Positions 45,423 to 55,894 are shown, numbered from the stretch's first letter. The stretch is 64,000 nucleotides of DNA from Marinobacterium arenosum (GCF_019795155.1 NZ_JAILYN010000006.1:1-64000), one strand, 5' to 3'. Notes: generated from the letters alone by a model not told the origin. Translations and numbers: made by a program.

Positions 45423-47696
45423 CTACCCCAGCTCGGCCCGCAGCTGCCGGGCCGCCGCCACCATATTGACCAGGCTCTCGCTGACCTCCGGCCAGCCACG
45501 GGTTTTCAGGCCGCAATCCGGGTTGAGCCAGAGCCGCTCCACCGGCACCTGCTCGGCAGCCTTGCGCATCAGCGCCACCATCTGCGCGACACTGGGCACG
45601 TTCGGACTGTGGATGTCGTAGACGCCCGGGCCGATCTCGTTCGGATACTTGAAGTCGACGAAAGCGTCCAGCAGCTCCATGTTGGAGCGGCTGGTCTCGA
45701 TGGTGATCACGTCGGCATCCATCGCCGCAATCGCCTCGATAATCTCGTTGAACTCCGAATAACACATATGGGTATGGATCTGGGTGGCGTCCTGCACCCC
45801 ACTGGCGGACACCCGGAAGGCGTACACCGCCCAGTCCAGATACTCGCGCCAGTCATTGCGTTTGAGCGGCAGCCCCTCGCGGATCGCCGGCTCGTCGATC
45901 TGGATCGCGGCGATACCGGCGCTCTCCAAGTCGACCACCTCGTCGCGCAGCGCCAGGGCGATCTGCAGGCAGGTCTGCGAACGCGGCTGGTCGTCCCGGA
46001 CGAAGGCCCACTGCAGCATGGTGACCGGGCCGGTCAACATCCCCTTCATTGGCTTGTCGGTCAGCGACTGGGCGTAGCGGGCCCAGGCCACCGTCATCGG
46101 TTGCGGCCGCACCACGTCGCCGTAGATGATTGGCGGCTTGACGCAGCGCGAGCCGTAAGACTGCACCCAACCGAACCGGCTGGCGGTATAGCCCTCCAGC
46201 AGTTCGCCGAAATACTCCACCATGTCGTTGCGCTCCGGTTCGCCATGCACCAGCATATCCAGCCCGCAGGCCTGCTGCTGCTCGACGCAGTGGCGGATCT
46301 CCGCCTCCATCTGCTGACGATAATCCTCCGCCGCCAGTTCGCCACGCCGGAAGGCGGCGCGGGCCTGACGGATATCGGCGGTCTGCGGGAAGGAACCGAT
46401 GGTGGTGGTCGGCAGCAACGGTAGCTGTAGCCGGGCCGCCTGCGCCACGGCACGCACCGGATAGGGGTGCTGACGCTCGCCATCCTTCAGCGACAGCGCC
46501 TGCAGCCGCGCCTTGACCGCGTTGCGGTGCACCCGGCCTGAACGGCGTCGGCTCGCCAGCGCCTCGGCGTTGTCGGCCAGTTGCGCGTCGACCGGTTCGC
46601 CGTTCAATGCCGCCCGCAGCAGCTTCAGCTCATCCAACTTCTCGGCGGCGAACGCCAGCCAGCTCTTCAGCTCGTCATCCAGCTCGGCCTCCCTGGCCAG
46701 CGACACCGGCACGTGCAGCAGCGAGCAGGAGCTGGACAGCCAGAGCCGGTCACCCAGCGCGGTCGCCAGCGGCTGCAAGCGCTCGCGCAGCGCGGTCAGA
46801 TCACTCTTCCAGATATTGCGGCCGTCGATCGCACCGACCGACAGTACCTGATCATCCGCCAACTGCCCGGCCAGCTGCAGGTACTCGTCACCCCCGCGCA
46901 GCGCGTCCAGGTGAAAACCGGCCACCGGCAGACTCGCCGCCAGTGCGAAGTTGTCCGCCAGGCTGCCGAAATACGTGGTCAGCAGCAGCTTTGGCGGCGT
47001 CTCAGCCAGTGTCCGGTAGGCCTCCCGATAGCCCTGCTGCCAGGCGTCATCCAGCTCCAGCACCAGCGCCGGCTCGTCGATCTGCAGCCAGTCGATACCC
47101 CGCTCCGTCAGCAGTGCGAACAGCTGCCGGTAGCATTCCAGCAGTGCCGGCAGCAGCGCCAGTCGATCACTGCCATCGCTGGTCTTGGCCAGCCAGAGCC
47201 AGCTCAGCGGACCGATCAGCACCGGCTTTACCCGATACCCCTGTGCCCGGGCCTCGTCGATCTCGGCCAGCAGTTTGGCCGGGTTCAGGCTGAATTGCTG
47301 ATCCGCCGCCAGTTCCGGCACCAGGTAGTGGTAGTTGGTGTCGAACCACTTGGTCATCTCGCAGGCCCGTTGCGGACTACCGCTCGGCGCCCGACCACGG
47401 GCCATGCGGAAATAGTTGTCCAACGGATTGCCGGAGGCGCCCTGTTGGAAGCGCTGCGGGATTGCGTCGAACATCAGGCTGTGATCGAGCACCTGATCGT
47501 ACAGCGAGAAGTCGCCGACGCTGACCCGCTCCGCGCCGGCCGCCGCCTGCGCCGCCCAGTTTGCGCGGCGGATCTGCACCGCCACCGCCTGCAGCGCCTC
47601 GGCCGAAGCGTCGCCGCGCCAGTACGCTTCCAACGCGAATTTCAGTTCCCGGTCGGCGCCGATACGCGGCAACCCGAGGCTATGTAACTGTGCCAT
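45423..47696 (-). CDS. metE: Cobalamin-independent methionine synthase
   Basis: This 757-aa enzyme transfers a methyl group from methyltetrahydrofolate triglutamate to homocysteine. The two TIM-barrel-like halves are visible, and the zinc ligands lie in the C-terminal half: [12 protein letters not shown] (His, Cys), the Glu that follows, and [13 protein letters not shown] (Cys). Length matches E. coli MetE (753). No metR gene is divergent. The upstream AT-rich region contains TGAATTAAATTGA, an imperfect match to the MetR site TGAAN5TTCA, so MetR-type control is possible. Confidence 0.96.
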   Translation of the reverse strand: MAQLHSLGLPRIGADRELKFALEAYWRGDASAEALQAVAVQIRRANWAAQAAAGAERVSVGDFSLYDQVLDHSLMFDAIPQRFQQGASGNPLDNYFRMARGRAPSGSPQRACEMTKWFDTNYHYLVPELAADQQFSLNPAKLLAEIDEARAQGYRVKPVLIGPLSWLWLAKTSDGSDRLALLPALLECYRQLFALLTERGIDWLQIDEPALVLELDDAWQQGYREAYRTLAETPPKLLLTTYFGSLADNFALAASLPVAGFHLDALRGGDEYLQLAGQLADDQVLSVGAIDGRNIWKSDLTALRERLQPLATALGDRLWLSSSCSLLHVPVSLAREAELDDELKSWLAFAAEKLDELKLLRAALNGEPVDAQLADNAEALASRRRSGRVHRNAVKARLQALSLKDGERQHPYPVRAVAQAARLQLPLLPTTTIGSFPQTADIRQARAAFRRGELAAEDYRQQMEAEIRHCVEQQQACGLDMLVHGEPERNDMVEYFGELLEGYTASRFGWVQSYGSRCVKPPIIYGDVVRPQPMTVAWARYAQSLTDKPMKGMLTGPVTMLQWAFVRDDQPRSQTCLQIALALRDEVVDLESAGIAAIQIDEPAIREGLPLKRNDWREYLDWAVYAFRVSASGVQDATQIHTHMCYSEFNEIIEAIAAMDADVITIETSRSNMELLDAFVDFKYPNEIGPGVYDIHSPNVPSVAQMVALMRKAAEQVPVERLWLNPDCGLKTRGWPEVSESLVNMVAAARQLRAELG

Positions 47697-47890
47697 CTGA
47701 ATCTATCCTTGGTTGTCCATCTGAAAAGTCAGGACCAGTATGGCGCAGCACGAATATGAATTAAATTGATATGTTTTTAATATTTATTGAATTTAATTAA
47801 TACAAAACATCGCTTTTCCCGACAACTGATCCACTAGCCCGTGAGTCGCTTCCATATCGTGCAACTGCCGCAGACAAAATCTGTAGTTAT

Positions 47891-47915
47891 AAAAAAACCG
47901 CCCGGAGGCGGTTTT
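47891..47915 (-). terminator. Terminator of CHASE-GGDEF gene
   Basis: AAAACCGCC (47894-47902) pairs with GGCGGTTTT (47907-47915); on the minus strand it ends in a T-run. It also has T residues on the plus strand, but no plus-strand gene ends here. Confidence 0.85.
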
Positions 47916-47935
47916 ATCTATGTGAAAAGAGAGCA

Positions 47936-49570
47936 TCAGAAGGTGTAGGTCAGCGGCGGCTGCATCGCCTCTTCGGCATAGACATGCACGCAGTCGCGCC
48001 CCTTGTTCTTGGCTTCATAGAGGGCCTGGTCAGCCAGCTCCACCAATCGCTGAGCGGTCAACGACGACGAGGGCTGCAGGGTGCACATGCCGATACTGAC
48101 AGTCACCACCTCGGCGACATCGGAATCCTCATGCGGAATCTCCAGCTGACGTACCGCCTGGCGGCAACGCTCGGCCAGCTCGGAGGCCTGCTCGTTGGTT
48201 GCCGGCAGCAGCAGCGCAAATTCTTCGCCGCCGTAGCGGGCCACCAGATCGCCCGGTCGGCAGACCAGCTGCTGCAGGGTGGCAGCCAATTGACGCAGGC
48301 ACTCGTCGCCGGCCGGATGGCCGTAGTGATCGTTGTATTTCTTGAAGAAGTCGACATCCACCATCATCAGGGTGATCGGCGAGAACTCCCGCACCGCACG
48401 CCGGCACTCGACATTCAATGCCTGGTCGAACTCACGCCGGTTGGCGACACCGGTCAGCTGGTCGGTAGTGGCCAGCTCGGCCAGTTGTTCCATCGCCTCG
48501 TGCAAGGCTTGGGTACGCTCCTGCACCACCGCTTCGATCGCCCGGGAGCGGCGGCTCAGGGTACTAATATAGGTAACGAACACAGCGGTCAGCGCCAAGC
48601 CGAGCAGCAGCATGATCAGCGGCAGGCTACTGCGCCGGGCATCGATATAGGCGTCACCGGGGGTGGCACTGAGCTGCCAGCCGCGGTTCCGGCTGGCAGC
48701 GATAGCGAGCCGGTACTCGGCGTCCATCGCCAAATCCCCGCCATAGACCTTGCTGAACAGCAGTTTCGGCTCACCCGCCTCACCCTGGTCAACCAGGCGG
48801 ATATCGACCTGTTCAAGGCCATCAGCCAGGCCAGCCACCTCGATCAGGTCATGGATACGTAGCACCGCCATCAGGAAGCCCCGCTCGCTACCCAACGGTG
48901 GCAGCCCGGTCAGCTGTTGAGCATGCAGCGCCATGATCGCCATGATGCCGAGACTGTCGCCCGCCTCCTGCACCAGTTTGAAGCCGTGCGACAGCTGGAT
49001 ATCCGCGTTGGCCCGGGCCTGCTCCAGTTGTGCCAGCCACTGCGGATTGGAGGCCAGATCCACGCCCAAGGCCCGCTCGTTACCCTTGTAGGGCACCATG
49101 TAGTAGACCGGATAGTAGACCGGACGTTGGGCGGCAGTGACCGGTTGCTGCTGTTCATTGAGCTCGGTAAAGCTGAAACCGGGATAATGGGTGCGCAGGC
49201 TGGCCTCGAGCTTATCCCGCTGAACCGCTTCGACGCGCGGAATCCACTCCAGTGCCTGGATGCCCGGATGGCTTACCAGCAGCTTTTCAGACACCCGGCG
49301 GAACTCCGGCAGTGAGACATCGTCGGTACCGGCGAACATCGCCCAGAGCGCTTCCAGCACATGCAGGTTGCTGTGCATCACCTGGTCCAGCCGCTTGGCC
49401 CGGTGCCCCATCTCGGCGTGAAAATCGGCCACGATGTTCTGACGTTCCAGCGAGACCATGATCCGCGACGCCAAAACCGACATCAGGATGCCGCTGATCG
49501 CCAGTAGAACCACCCAGCCATGCCGATTCAGTAGGCCGGATTTCTGGGAGGTGTTTTGTGGCTCCTTCAT
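47936..49570 (-). CDS. CHASE-domain GGDEF diguanylate cyclase
   Basis: This 544-aa membrane protein has an N-terminal helix (about 17-37), a periplasmic CHASE domain (about 75-290; [22 protein letters not shown] is a typical motif), a second helix (about 318-340), a short coiled coil and a GGDEF domain (about 370-530) with GGEEF at 447-451 and an RxxD I-site just upstream ([15 protein letters not shown]). It should sense a small extracellular ligand and make cyclic di-GMP. It has its own terminator; it is the second diguanylate cyclase in this window. Confidence 0.9.
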   Translation of the reverse strand: MKEPQNTSQKSGLLNRHGWVVLLAISGILMSVLASRIMVSLERQNIVADFHAEMGHRAKRLDQVMHSNLHVLEALWAMFAGTDDVSLPEFRRVSEKLLVSHPGIQALEWIPRVEAVQRDKLEASLRTHYPGFSFTELNEQQQPVTAAQRPVYYPVYYMVPYKGNERALGVDLASNPQWLAQLEQARANADIQLSHGFKLVQEAGDSLGIMAIMALHAQQLTGLPPLGSERGFLMAVLRIHDLIEVAGLADGLEQVDIRLVDQGEAGEPKLLFSKVYGGDLAMDAEYRLAIAASRNRGWQLSATPGDAYIDARRSSLPLIMLLLGLALTAVFVTYISTLSRRSRAIEAVVQERTQALHEAMEQLAELATTDQLTGVANRREFDQALNVECRRAVREFSPITLMMVDVDFFKKYNDHYGHPAGDECLRQLAATLQQLVCRPGDLVARYGGEEFALLLPATNEQASELAERCRQAVRQLEIPHEDSDVAEVVTVSIGMCTLQPSSSLTAQRLVELADQALYEAKNKGRDCVHVYAEEAMQPPLTYTF

Positions 49571-49745
49571 GGAACGCTCCGCACGATGGATATTAACCGC
49601 AGTAAAACGTTTTTTCCGAGCCTATGCAATGCTTAGTCCTGAGCAAATTCGCTAATTAAAACAGTCTGTTGGCCCCAGGCGCAGGCAACCGCCGCCGGCC
49701 TGGCGGGGCCTATTGTAACGGCTTGGGCAACCGATCGGGAACTTA

Positions 49746-50645
49746 TCAGGCCGGTTGGTTCAGGCAGACCTGCTGGTGCAACCATTCGCGGAACTGGCGG
49801 ACCGCCGGGCGCTCAAGCGCGCCTTCGGCATAGACCGCATAGTAGCGTTGCGGCGCCATGGCATAGCGGTCATAGAGTTCCACCAGCCGCCCGGCGTCCA
49901 GCTCCGACTTGACCAGACTGAGATGTCCGATCGCCACACCGAGACCGAGCAGCGCCGATTCAATCAACAAACCATAGCGATTGAAACCCAGCATGCTTTC
50001 GCCCTCCGGCCAGGGGCCGTCGCCCACCGCCGCCCACCAAAGGCGCCAGTCCTCCGCCCGCCCCTGGTCATACAGCAGCTGAGTGGTGAACAGCTCGCGA
50101 AAGGCCGGCGCATGGCCAAGCTGGGCCCGCAGGGTCGGCGCGCAGACCGGGATCAACACCTCGCGGTAGAGCCGGTCGTAGTCCAGCCCCGCCGGCGGTC
50201 GTTCGTCGAAGCTGATCCAGATATCGGCGTCCCCCTCCAGCCAGGTATGAGGCAGGCGGCTGCCGCCCAGGTCGATATCGATAGCGGGATGACGGCCCTG
50301 GAAATCGAGAATCCGCGGCAGCAGCCAGCGTTCGAGAAAAGGTTCGAAGGCGCGCAGTCGCAACGGCCGGGGCGGATTCTGCTGCCGCACACTGGCGGTG
50401 ACCGCCGCCAGCCGATCGAGCATCTGCTGCACTGCCCGGTAGTACTGAAGTCCGCTGCAGTTCAGCGCCAGGCCGCCCTGCTTGCGCTCCAGCAGACTGA
50501 AGCCGAGAAAACGCTCCAAAGCGCAGAGCTGGCTTTCCAGCTCCGCCGCCGGGATCGTCAGCTCTTCGGCCGCCGCCTGCAGGCTGGAGTGGCGGGCCAC
50601 CGCCTCGAAGGCCGGCAGCAGATTAAGCGGAGGCAGTTGTCGCAT
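49746..50645 (-). CDS. LysR-family regulator, GcvA-like
   Basis: This 299-aa regulator starts MRQLPPLNLLPAFEAVARHS with a LysR-type helix-turn-helix (SSLQAAAEELTIPAAELESQLCALERFLG) that deviates from consensus at several usually conserved positions (PAAELESQL in place of SQxAVSxQI). The effector domain covers residues 90-290. It is divergent from the Gly/Cys-rich membrane protein at 50870. The deviating recognition helix suggests a changed target. The effector is unknown. Confidence 0.85.
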   Translation of the reverse strand: MRQLPPLNLLPAFEAVARHSSLQAAAEELTIPAAELESQLCALERFLGFSLLERKQGGLALNCSGLQYYRAVQQMLDRLAAVTASVRQQNPPRPLRLRAFEPFLERWLLPRILDFQGRHPAIDIDLGGSRLPHTWLEGDADIWISFDERPPAGLDYDRLYREVLIPVCAPTLRAQLGHAPAFRELFTTQLLYDQGRAEDWRLWWAAVGDGPWPEGESMLGFNRYGLLIESALLGLGVAIGHLSLVKSELDAGRLVELYDRYAMAPQRYYAVYAEGALERPAVRQFREWLHQQVCLNQPA

Positions 50646-50869
50646 CGGGTCTCTCCATCGACGGCGTCTCTGGCAAGTCTATCGACTTATGCAGAGGTTC
50701 CTTAAGCATAGAAGCGGATCGGATAAAAACGATGGCGAGCAACGGACCATGCCGATTTGCCTGCGTGGGACAAACAGGTTACCTATAGTTGAAGCAATGC
50801 GCCCAAGCCAGGGTGCTCTCTGATACGCAAACGCACGCCGGCCCAGGAGCCCGGAAAGGATTGCTGCTG

Positions 50870-51532
50870 ATGAATATGCCCCTGCTGATCGCGCTCTTGG
50901 TGTGTGTATTGTTGTTGTGGCTTTCGTTTCGTCGCCGCAAGACACGCCGGCTGGCCTTTATCAATAACTACCGCTTCCATCCGGCGATCCGCCAACGGGT
51001 GCAACAGCGCTATCCGCACCTGAATGACGGCCAGCTGGAAATGGTGATGGAGGGACTGCGCGATTACTTCCACCTCTGCAACCAGGCCGACCGCAAGATG
51101 GTGTCGATGCCCTCGCAGGTCGTCGACGAAGCCTGGCACAGCTTTATCCTGTTCACCCGCGAATACCGCCGTTTCTGCCAGGCAGCATTAGGCCGCTTCC
51201 TGCACCACACCCCGGTCGAGGCGATGCACTCGCCCACCGATGCCCAGCAGGGCATCAAGCGCGCCTGGCGGCTGGCCTGCCACCGGCAGAAGATCGATCC
51301 GCAGCAGCCGGATCGGCTACCGCTGATCTTCGCACTCGACACCGAGCTGGCGATTCCGGATGGCTTCAAATACCGGCTCGACTGCCGCAACCCCGCATCC
51401 CCTCACTACGCCGACGGCTACTGTGCCGGCCATATCGGCTGTGCGTCCGACTGCGCCGGCGACAGCGATGGCGGCCTGTTCGATGGCGACGGTGGTGGTA
51501 GCGACTGCGGCGGTGGCTGCGGGGGCGACTAG
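50870..51532 (+). CDS. Membrane-anchored protein with GRDP-like domain and Gly/Cys-rich tail
   Basis: This 220-aa protein has one N-terminal transmembrane helix (about 3-20), a basic stretch (RRRKTRR), and a middle domain with VVDEAWHSFILFTREYRRFC, which resembles the DxxWHxHIxxTxxYxxFC motif of glycine-rich-domain (GRDP/DUF1399-like) proteins. The C-terminus after residue 180 is rich in Gly, Asp and Cys (CGGGCGG). ATG 50870 follows AAAGGA; an in-frame ATG at 50789 lacks a ribosome site. The role is unknown; similar Gly/Cys-rich tails occur in TIGR04222-type proteins. Confidence 0.75.
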   Translation: MNMPLLIALLVCVLLLWLSFRRRKTRRLAFINNYRFHPAIRQRVQQRYPHLNDGQLEMVMEGLRDYFHLCNQADRKMVSMPSQVVDEAWHSFILFTREYRRFCQAALGRFLHHTPVEAMHSPTDAQQGIKRAWRLACHRQKIDPQQPDRLPLIFALDTELAIPDGFKYRLDCRNPASPHYADGYCAGHIGCASDCAGDSDGGLFDGDGGGSDCGGGCGGD

Positions 51533-51687
51533 CAGGGGCGGCACAAAAGCCACTGACCTTGCCGATCGTATTCAGGTAAGATCGCCTCACCAAGACGCGG
51601 CCCGCTACCGATCGGCACAGCCGCTATAGTTGAAGACACCAGAGACAAGGGCATCCCCCGTTCTACGGCGCTGCCGCGAGGTATTTC

Positions 51688-52068
51688 ATGACCAGGTTCA
51701 CCCAGCTCTTTCCCTGCCTGCTGACACTGGCGCTGCTCACCGGTCCAGTCCATGGCGACGACGGCCAGGCGGCCGGCGAAACCGCGCCCAGCGCCAACCG
51801 GACCGAACCGGTCACCCTGGATATGCTGCCGTTGAAGCACTATGAGCAGATGACCCCGGAGGAGCGCCGCCGCTACGAGCAGCTGAGTCCGAGCCAGCGC
51901 AAGCGGCACGAACAGCTGCGCCAGGCGGAACGCAAGCGGCTCAAGGCGCAGCGCCAGGCGGAACTGGACCGCCAACGCCAACAACGTCGCGAAGCCCGCC
52001 AGCCACAGGGCAGCGAGGCGACCAAGGCCGCAACGCCCGCCGAAGCCGCCCAGCCCGCAACCGAGTAA
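51688..52068 (+). CDS. Secreted highly charged hypothetical protein
   Basis: This 126-aa protein has a signal peptide (residues 1-23, ending VHGDD) and a mature part that is almost all Arg, Gln, Glu and Ala (MTPEERRRYEQLSPSQRKRHEQLRQ), predicted to be one long helix. It resembles DUF3106-type periplasmic proteins. The charged repeat PEERRRYEQLSPSQRKRHEQ suggests two short related units. Function is unknown. The cupin gene follows after 11 bp. Confidence 0.7.
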   Translation: MTRFTQLFPCLLTLALLTGPVHGDDGQAAGETAPSANRTEPVTLDMLPLKHYEQMTPEERRRYEQLSPSQRKRHEQLRQAERKRLKAQRQAELDRQRQQRREARQPQGSEATKAATPAEAAQPATE

Positions 52069-52079
52069 TCAGCCGCCCC

Positions 52080-52400
52080 ATGGATATTGCCAGCCTGTTT
52101 GCCAATATCCCCGCCGAGCTGCCGGATGAACTGTGCGAGCAGATTCTCTGCAGTGGCCGGCTGCGGATCGAACGAATCGTCTCCAAAGGCCAGTGTTCGC
52201 CGGAACAGGGCTGGTACGACCAGGATCAACACGAATGGGTATTGCTGGTCAAAGGTGCCGCCGTTCTGGAGTTCGAGCAGGATGGCAAGCAGCTGACGCT
52301 GACCGACGGCATGCACCTGAATATCCCCGCCCACTGCCGCCACCGGGTCGCCTGGACCGACCCGGCGCAGGAAACCATCTGGCTGGCGGTGTTCTATTAA
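52080..52400 (+). CDS. Cupin-domain protein
   Basis: This 106-aa protein is a single cupin barrel: QHEWVLLVKGAAVLEFEQDGKQLTLTDGMHLNIPAHCRHRVAWTDPAQETIWLAVFY. The histidine and glutamate of motif 1 (H and E in QHEWVLLVKG) and the histidines in motif 2 (AHCRHRV) could bind metal. Proteins of this class resemble the YcfG-like/phosphoribosylaminoimidazole-unrelated small cupins of unknown role. It begins 11 bp after the previous gene. Confidence 0.75.
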   Translation: MDIASLFANIPAELPDELCEQILCSGRLRIERIVSKGQCSPEQGWYDQDQHEWVLLVKGAAVLEFEQDGKQLTLTDGMHLNIPAHCRHRVAWTDPAQETIWLAVFY

Positions 52401-52596
52401 TTAACCTCCTAACCGTCAGCCTCTCACGCCCGTTCTCCGCTGATTTTGTCATTCCCTTGCAATCAGCACCCACCAATATCTGCTCTGCTGACTATCGCTA
52501 TTGCTTATGGAACAGCATTCAATTGGCCGATATCAGGTGGAAAACCCGTTAACTTCCGCTAAACAGGATTAGCCGGCAGGGCCTTGGAAAACGAAT

Positions 52597-52614
52597 TTGT
52601 CATCGTTTTGTCAC
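52597..52614 (+). promoter_or_regulatory. PhoB-binding site (Pho box)
   Basis: TTGTCATCGTTTTGTCAC consists of two TTGTCAT/C half-sites spaced 11 bp apart, close to the PhoB consensus CTGTCATN4CTGTCAT. It lies 120 bp upstream of the alkaline phosphatase start. Confidence 0.75.
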
Positions 52615-52734
52615 CCACGGCTTTTAGTCTGCCGGGCCGGTGACGAATCGTCACCAACAGATCAATAACAACAGCATCACCCAACAACACAGACGGGGCT
52701 TCTCACCCGGCCTCGTAGCACAGGAAGCACTCAT

Positions 52735-54339
52735 ATGATGAACGCTTGGAAAAACCAGGCCTGGAAAACGCTGAGCACAGTCGCGCTGTCCAGCTGTCTG
52801 GTGGCGATGCCGGCTCAGGCCGAGGAGAAGATCCGCAACCTGATCCTGATGATCGGCGACGGTATGGGCCCGCAGCAGATCGGCCTGCTGGAGAGCTACG
52901 CCCGCAAGGCGCCGCACTCCATCTACCAGGGCAAGCCGACGGCCATCACCCAGATTGCGAAGGATGGGGTGACCGGCTTCTCGATGACCAACCCGCAGGG
53001 TGCGCTGGTGGTTGACTCGGCCTGCTCCGCTACCCAACTGGCACTGGGTATAGAAACCGGTTCCGAAGTGATCGGTATCGACGCCGACGGCAACAGTGTC
53101 GAAACCATCCTGGAGAAAGCCAAGCGCCTGGGCAAAGCCACCGGCCTGGTGTCCGACACCCGCCTGACCCACGCCACTCCGGCCGCCTTCGCCGCCCACC
53201 AGCCGCACCGTTCTCTGGAAAACGAGATCGCCGTGCAGATGCTGGAAGTGGGTCCGGACGTGATGCTGTCCGGCGGCATCCGCCACTGGATTCCGAAATC
53301 CACCAACGACAAAGGCGCGGTCTACCAGGCGCTGCAAGAGCAGACCGGCGGTACCGTCAAACTGAAGTCCAAGCGCAAGGACGACCGCAACCTGCTCAGC
53401 GAAGCCGCCGACAAGGGCTATCAGCTGGCGTTCAACCGCGCGCAGCTGGATCAGGCCAATGGCAAAGTGCTGGGCCTGTTCGCCTACTCCGGCATGATGG
53501 ACGGTATCCAGTACAGCCAGACCCGTGACGACGCCAGCCGAGTGCAACCGACCCTGAAAGAGATGACCATGAAGGCGCTGGACATCCTGGCCAAGGATGA
53601 AGACGGCTTCTTCCTGATGATCGAAGGTGGCCAGATCGACTGGGCCGGCCACAACAACGACGCCGGCACCATGCTGCACGAGATGCTGAAGTTCGATGAA
53701 ACCGTTCAGTATGTCTACGAGTGGGTACAGGGTCGCGACGACACCATGGTGGTGATCACCGCCGACCACGAAACCGGCTCCTTCGGCCTGTCCTACTCCG
53801 CCGCCAACCTGCCGGAAGCGGAGAAGCGCAGCGGCCCGGCATTCGCCAACCGCGACTACAAGCCCAACTTCAATTTCGGTTCGTTTGAGCTGATGGACAA
53901 GCTGTACGCCCAGAATGCCAGCTTCCCGAAGATGATGGCCCAGCTGCACGCGCTGCCGAAAGAGCAGCAGAACGCCGCCAATCTAGCCAAGGTGATCAAC
54001 GAGAACAACGCCTTCCAGGTCACCGAGGCGCAGGCGGCACGGATCCTGAAGACCACCGCCAACCCGTTCCTGAAAAAGGACCACAAGTACATGAGCGCCG
54101 AGCGGCTGCCGCAGGTCGACGATTTCCAGGCGTTCTTCGTGTACGGCGAAGAGATCCACCACAACCTGATCGGCCGCGCGCTGGCCGAGCAGCAGAACGT
54201 GGTCTGGGGGACCGGCACCCACACCCACACCCCGGTCAACGTGATTGCCTGGGGGCCGGAACAGGTCACCAAGCCGCTGTCCGGCCTGATGCACCACGCC
54301 GAACTGGGCAGCTACATGATGGACCTGGTCAGCAAGTAA
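52735..54339 (+). CDS. phoA: Alkaline phosphatase, secreted
   Basis: This 534-aa protein has a signal peptide (1-29, cleavage after AQA) and the alkaline phosphatase fold. IGDGMG supplies the metal Asp 42, VDSACSATQLALG contains the nucleophilic Ser 95, GGQIDWAGHNND and TADHETG supply further zinc ligands, and GTGTHTHTPV contains the last zinc His. The long form with internal insertions matches marine alkaline phosphatases. A Pho box at 52597 indicates induction by phosphate starvation. A terminator lies at 54401 after a short tandem repeat. Confidence 0.93.
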   Translation: MMNAWKNQAWKTLSTVALSSCLVAMPAQAEEKIRNLILMIGDGMGPQQIGLLESYARKAPHSIYQGKPTAITQIAKDGVTGFSMTNPQGALVVDSACSATQLALGIETGSEVIGIDADGNSVETILEKAKRLGKATGLVSDTRLTHATPAAFAAHQPHRSLENEIAVQMLEVGPDVMLSGGIRHWIPKSTNDKGAVYQALQEQTGGTVKLKSKRKDDRNLLSEAADKGYQLAFNRAQLDQANGKVLGLFAYSGMMDGIQYSQTRDDASRVQPTLKEMTMKALDILAKDEDGFFLMIEGGQIDWAGHNNDAGTMLHEMLKFDETVQYVYEWVQGRDDTMVVITADHETGSFGLSYSAANLPEAEKRSGPAFANRDYKPNFNFGSFELMDKLYAQNASFPKMMAQLHALPKEQQNAANLAKVINENNAFQVTEAQAARILKTTANPFLKKDHKYMSAERLPQVDDFQAFFVYGEEIHHNLIGRALAEQQNVVWGTGTHTHTPVNVIAWGPEQVTKPLSGLMHHAELGSYMMDLVSK

Positions 54340-54381
54340 GCAAGCTGCAAGCTGCAAGCTGCAAGCTGCAAGCTGCAAGCT
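54340..54381. repeat. Heptamer tandem repeat (GCAAGCT x6)
   Basis: Six perfect copies of GCAAGCT follow the phoA stop codon directly. The array is outside the coding sequence and may vary by slippage. Confidence 0.95.
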
Positions 54382-54400
54382 AACAGCATCTGCATAAAAA

Positions 54401-54430
54401 CCTGCGCGGCCAACGGTCGTGCAGGTTTTT
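54401..54430 (+). terminator. Terminator of phoA
   Basis: CCTGCGCGGCC pairs with GGTCGTGCAGG around a three-base loop, followed by TTTTT (54426-54430). Confidence 0.85.
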
Positions 54431-54703
54431 CTCTGTGCGTCGCTTAGTAAGACGAAATGGACGGATGCGGAAATAAATTGTTTTAAGGCGGGGAAATAAG
54501 TCGAACACACAGCCAGGACTCAAAATGCGCAGTATTTCCGCACAACGAGCCGATACACTTTTCAAACGTTTACAGCAAGTGGCGCACGACCCGTTCCTGC
54601 CCGTTTGCTTCAGGTGGCTTTCTGTCTGCAGAGAGTGCCTTAATCCCGAGCTGATTGAGAAGCTCAATTCATACCGAACGATTTGAAGAGGGTATAGCGG
54701 GCT
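54431..54703. other. Upstream region of the ammonia-lyase gene
   Basis: This 273-bp interval is lower in GC than the surrounding genes and has no supported gene. It should hold the promoter of the PLP enzyme at 54704. Confidence 0.4.
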
Positions 54704-55894
54704 ATGCTGGAACTCAGTGGAACTTTGACTCATTTTGCCAACCCCAAAACCGACAAGGCCAGGGCCTACAGCGATTCCCAGAGAGAGGTGATCAGCGTAG
54801 CCAAAGCGGCCGAGGCCAAGCGTGACATCCAGCTTTGGCCCGGCTACTCGGTTACCCCGCTACACGCATTCGACGCGTTAGCCGCCAGTGCCGGCCTTGG
54901 CAAAATCTGGTACAAGGACGAAGCACAGCGCTTCTCCCTGAAGAGCTTCAAGGCGCTTGGCGGCGCCTATGCGGTGGCCCGCCAGCTGCAAAATATCATC
55001 GAGCAGAATACCGGCACTCGGCCCAGCATCGGCGACCTGCTGGAAGGCCGCTACCAATCCGAGGTCAGCGAACTGGTGGTCAGCTGTGCAACCGACGGCA
55101 ACCACGGTCGCTCCGTTGCCTGGGGCGCGCAGATCTTTGGCTGCGGGTGCGTGATTTACATTCACCGCGATGTCTCCGAAGGCCGCAAGCAGGCAATGGA
55201 AGCGTTTGGCGCCGAAGTGATCCGCATCGACGGCAACTACGACGATTCCGTCAAGCTGGCCGACAGCGAAGCCAAGGCCCACAATCGGATCATCGTCTCC
55301 GACACCAGCTACGAAGGCTATATGGATATCCCCAAAGACGTTGCCTTGGGATACACCGTGATGTTGTCGGAACTGGTCGAGCAACTGGACGGCGAAATTC
55401 CGACCCACGTGTTTGTCCAGGGCGGCGTCGGCGGCCTGGCCTCGGCGGTTTGTGGCTACTTCTGGGACCTGTGGGGTGAACGGCGCCCACGCTGCGTCAT
55501 CGTCGAACCGGAGCAGGCCAACTGCCTGCAGCTGAGCGCGCAGGCCGGCAAGCCGGTAGTGGTTGAAGGCAGCCTGGATACCCTGATGGCCGGCCTGGCC
55601 TGTGGCGAGGTTTCCGCCCTGGCCTGGCAGATCCTGGCCACCGGCGGCGATGATTTCATGACGCTCAGTGAAGACGCGGTTCCCGCCACCATGCGCCTGC
55701 TGGCCAAGGGCTACGGCAGCGACTGCGCCGTCGAGGCCGGAGAATCGGCCGTTCCCGGCCTGGCGGCGGCAGTGCTGGCGGCCATGAACGAGGAGTTTGC
55801 CGCCAAGCTCGGCCTGAATGCGCAGAGCAAAGTACTGGTCATTGGCACCGAAGGCGCGACCGATCCGGAACTCTACCAGCAGCTGGTTGGCTGA
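54704..55894 (+). CDS. Diaminopropionate ammonia-lyase-like PLP enzyme
   Basis: This 396-aa fold-type II PLP enzyme has the PLP Lys 83 in SLKSFKALGGAYA, the substrate-binding CATDGNHGRSVAWGA, and a glycine-rich phosphate loop FVQGGVGGLASAVCGYF. This set is typical of 2,3-diaminopropionate ammonia-lyase (YgeX/DpaL), which cleaves diaminopropionate to pyruvate and two ammonia; close relatives include threonine and hydroxyaspartate dehydratases. It is convergent with an Lrp/AsnC regulator (78 bp) that divides it from the EutA-like, M20, TRAP and M24 genes. By analogy with EutB in hydroxyectoine clusters, it may carry out the late ammonia elimination step of this pathway. Confidence 0.8.
   Translation: MLELSGTLTHFANPKTDKARAYSDSQREVISVAKAAEAKRDIQLWPGYSVTPLHAFDALAASAGLGKIWYKDEAQRFSLKSFKALGGAYAVARQLQNIIEQNTGTRPSIGDLLEGRYQSEVSELVVSCATDGNHGRSVAWGAQIFGCGCVIYIHRDVSEGRKQAMEAFGAEVIRIDGNYDDSVKLADSEAKAHNRIIVSDTSYEGYMDIPKDVALGYTVMLSELVEQLDGEIPTHVFVQGGVGGLASAVCGYFWDLWGERRPRCVIVEPEQANCLQLSAQAGKPVVVEGSLDTLMAGLACGEVSALAWQILATGGDDFMTLSEDAVPATMRLLAKGYGSDCAVEAGESAVPGLAAAVLAAMNEEFAAKLGLNAQSKVLVIGTEGATDPELYQQLVG

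Noticed and set aside
54340-54381. Heptamer array as a coding extension of phoA
   Set aside because: It starts after a clear stop codon and is followed by a normal terminator.
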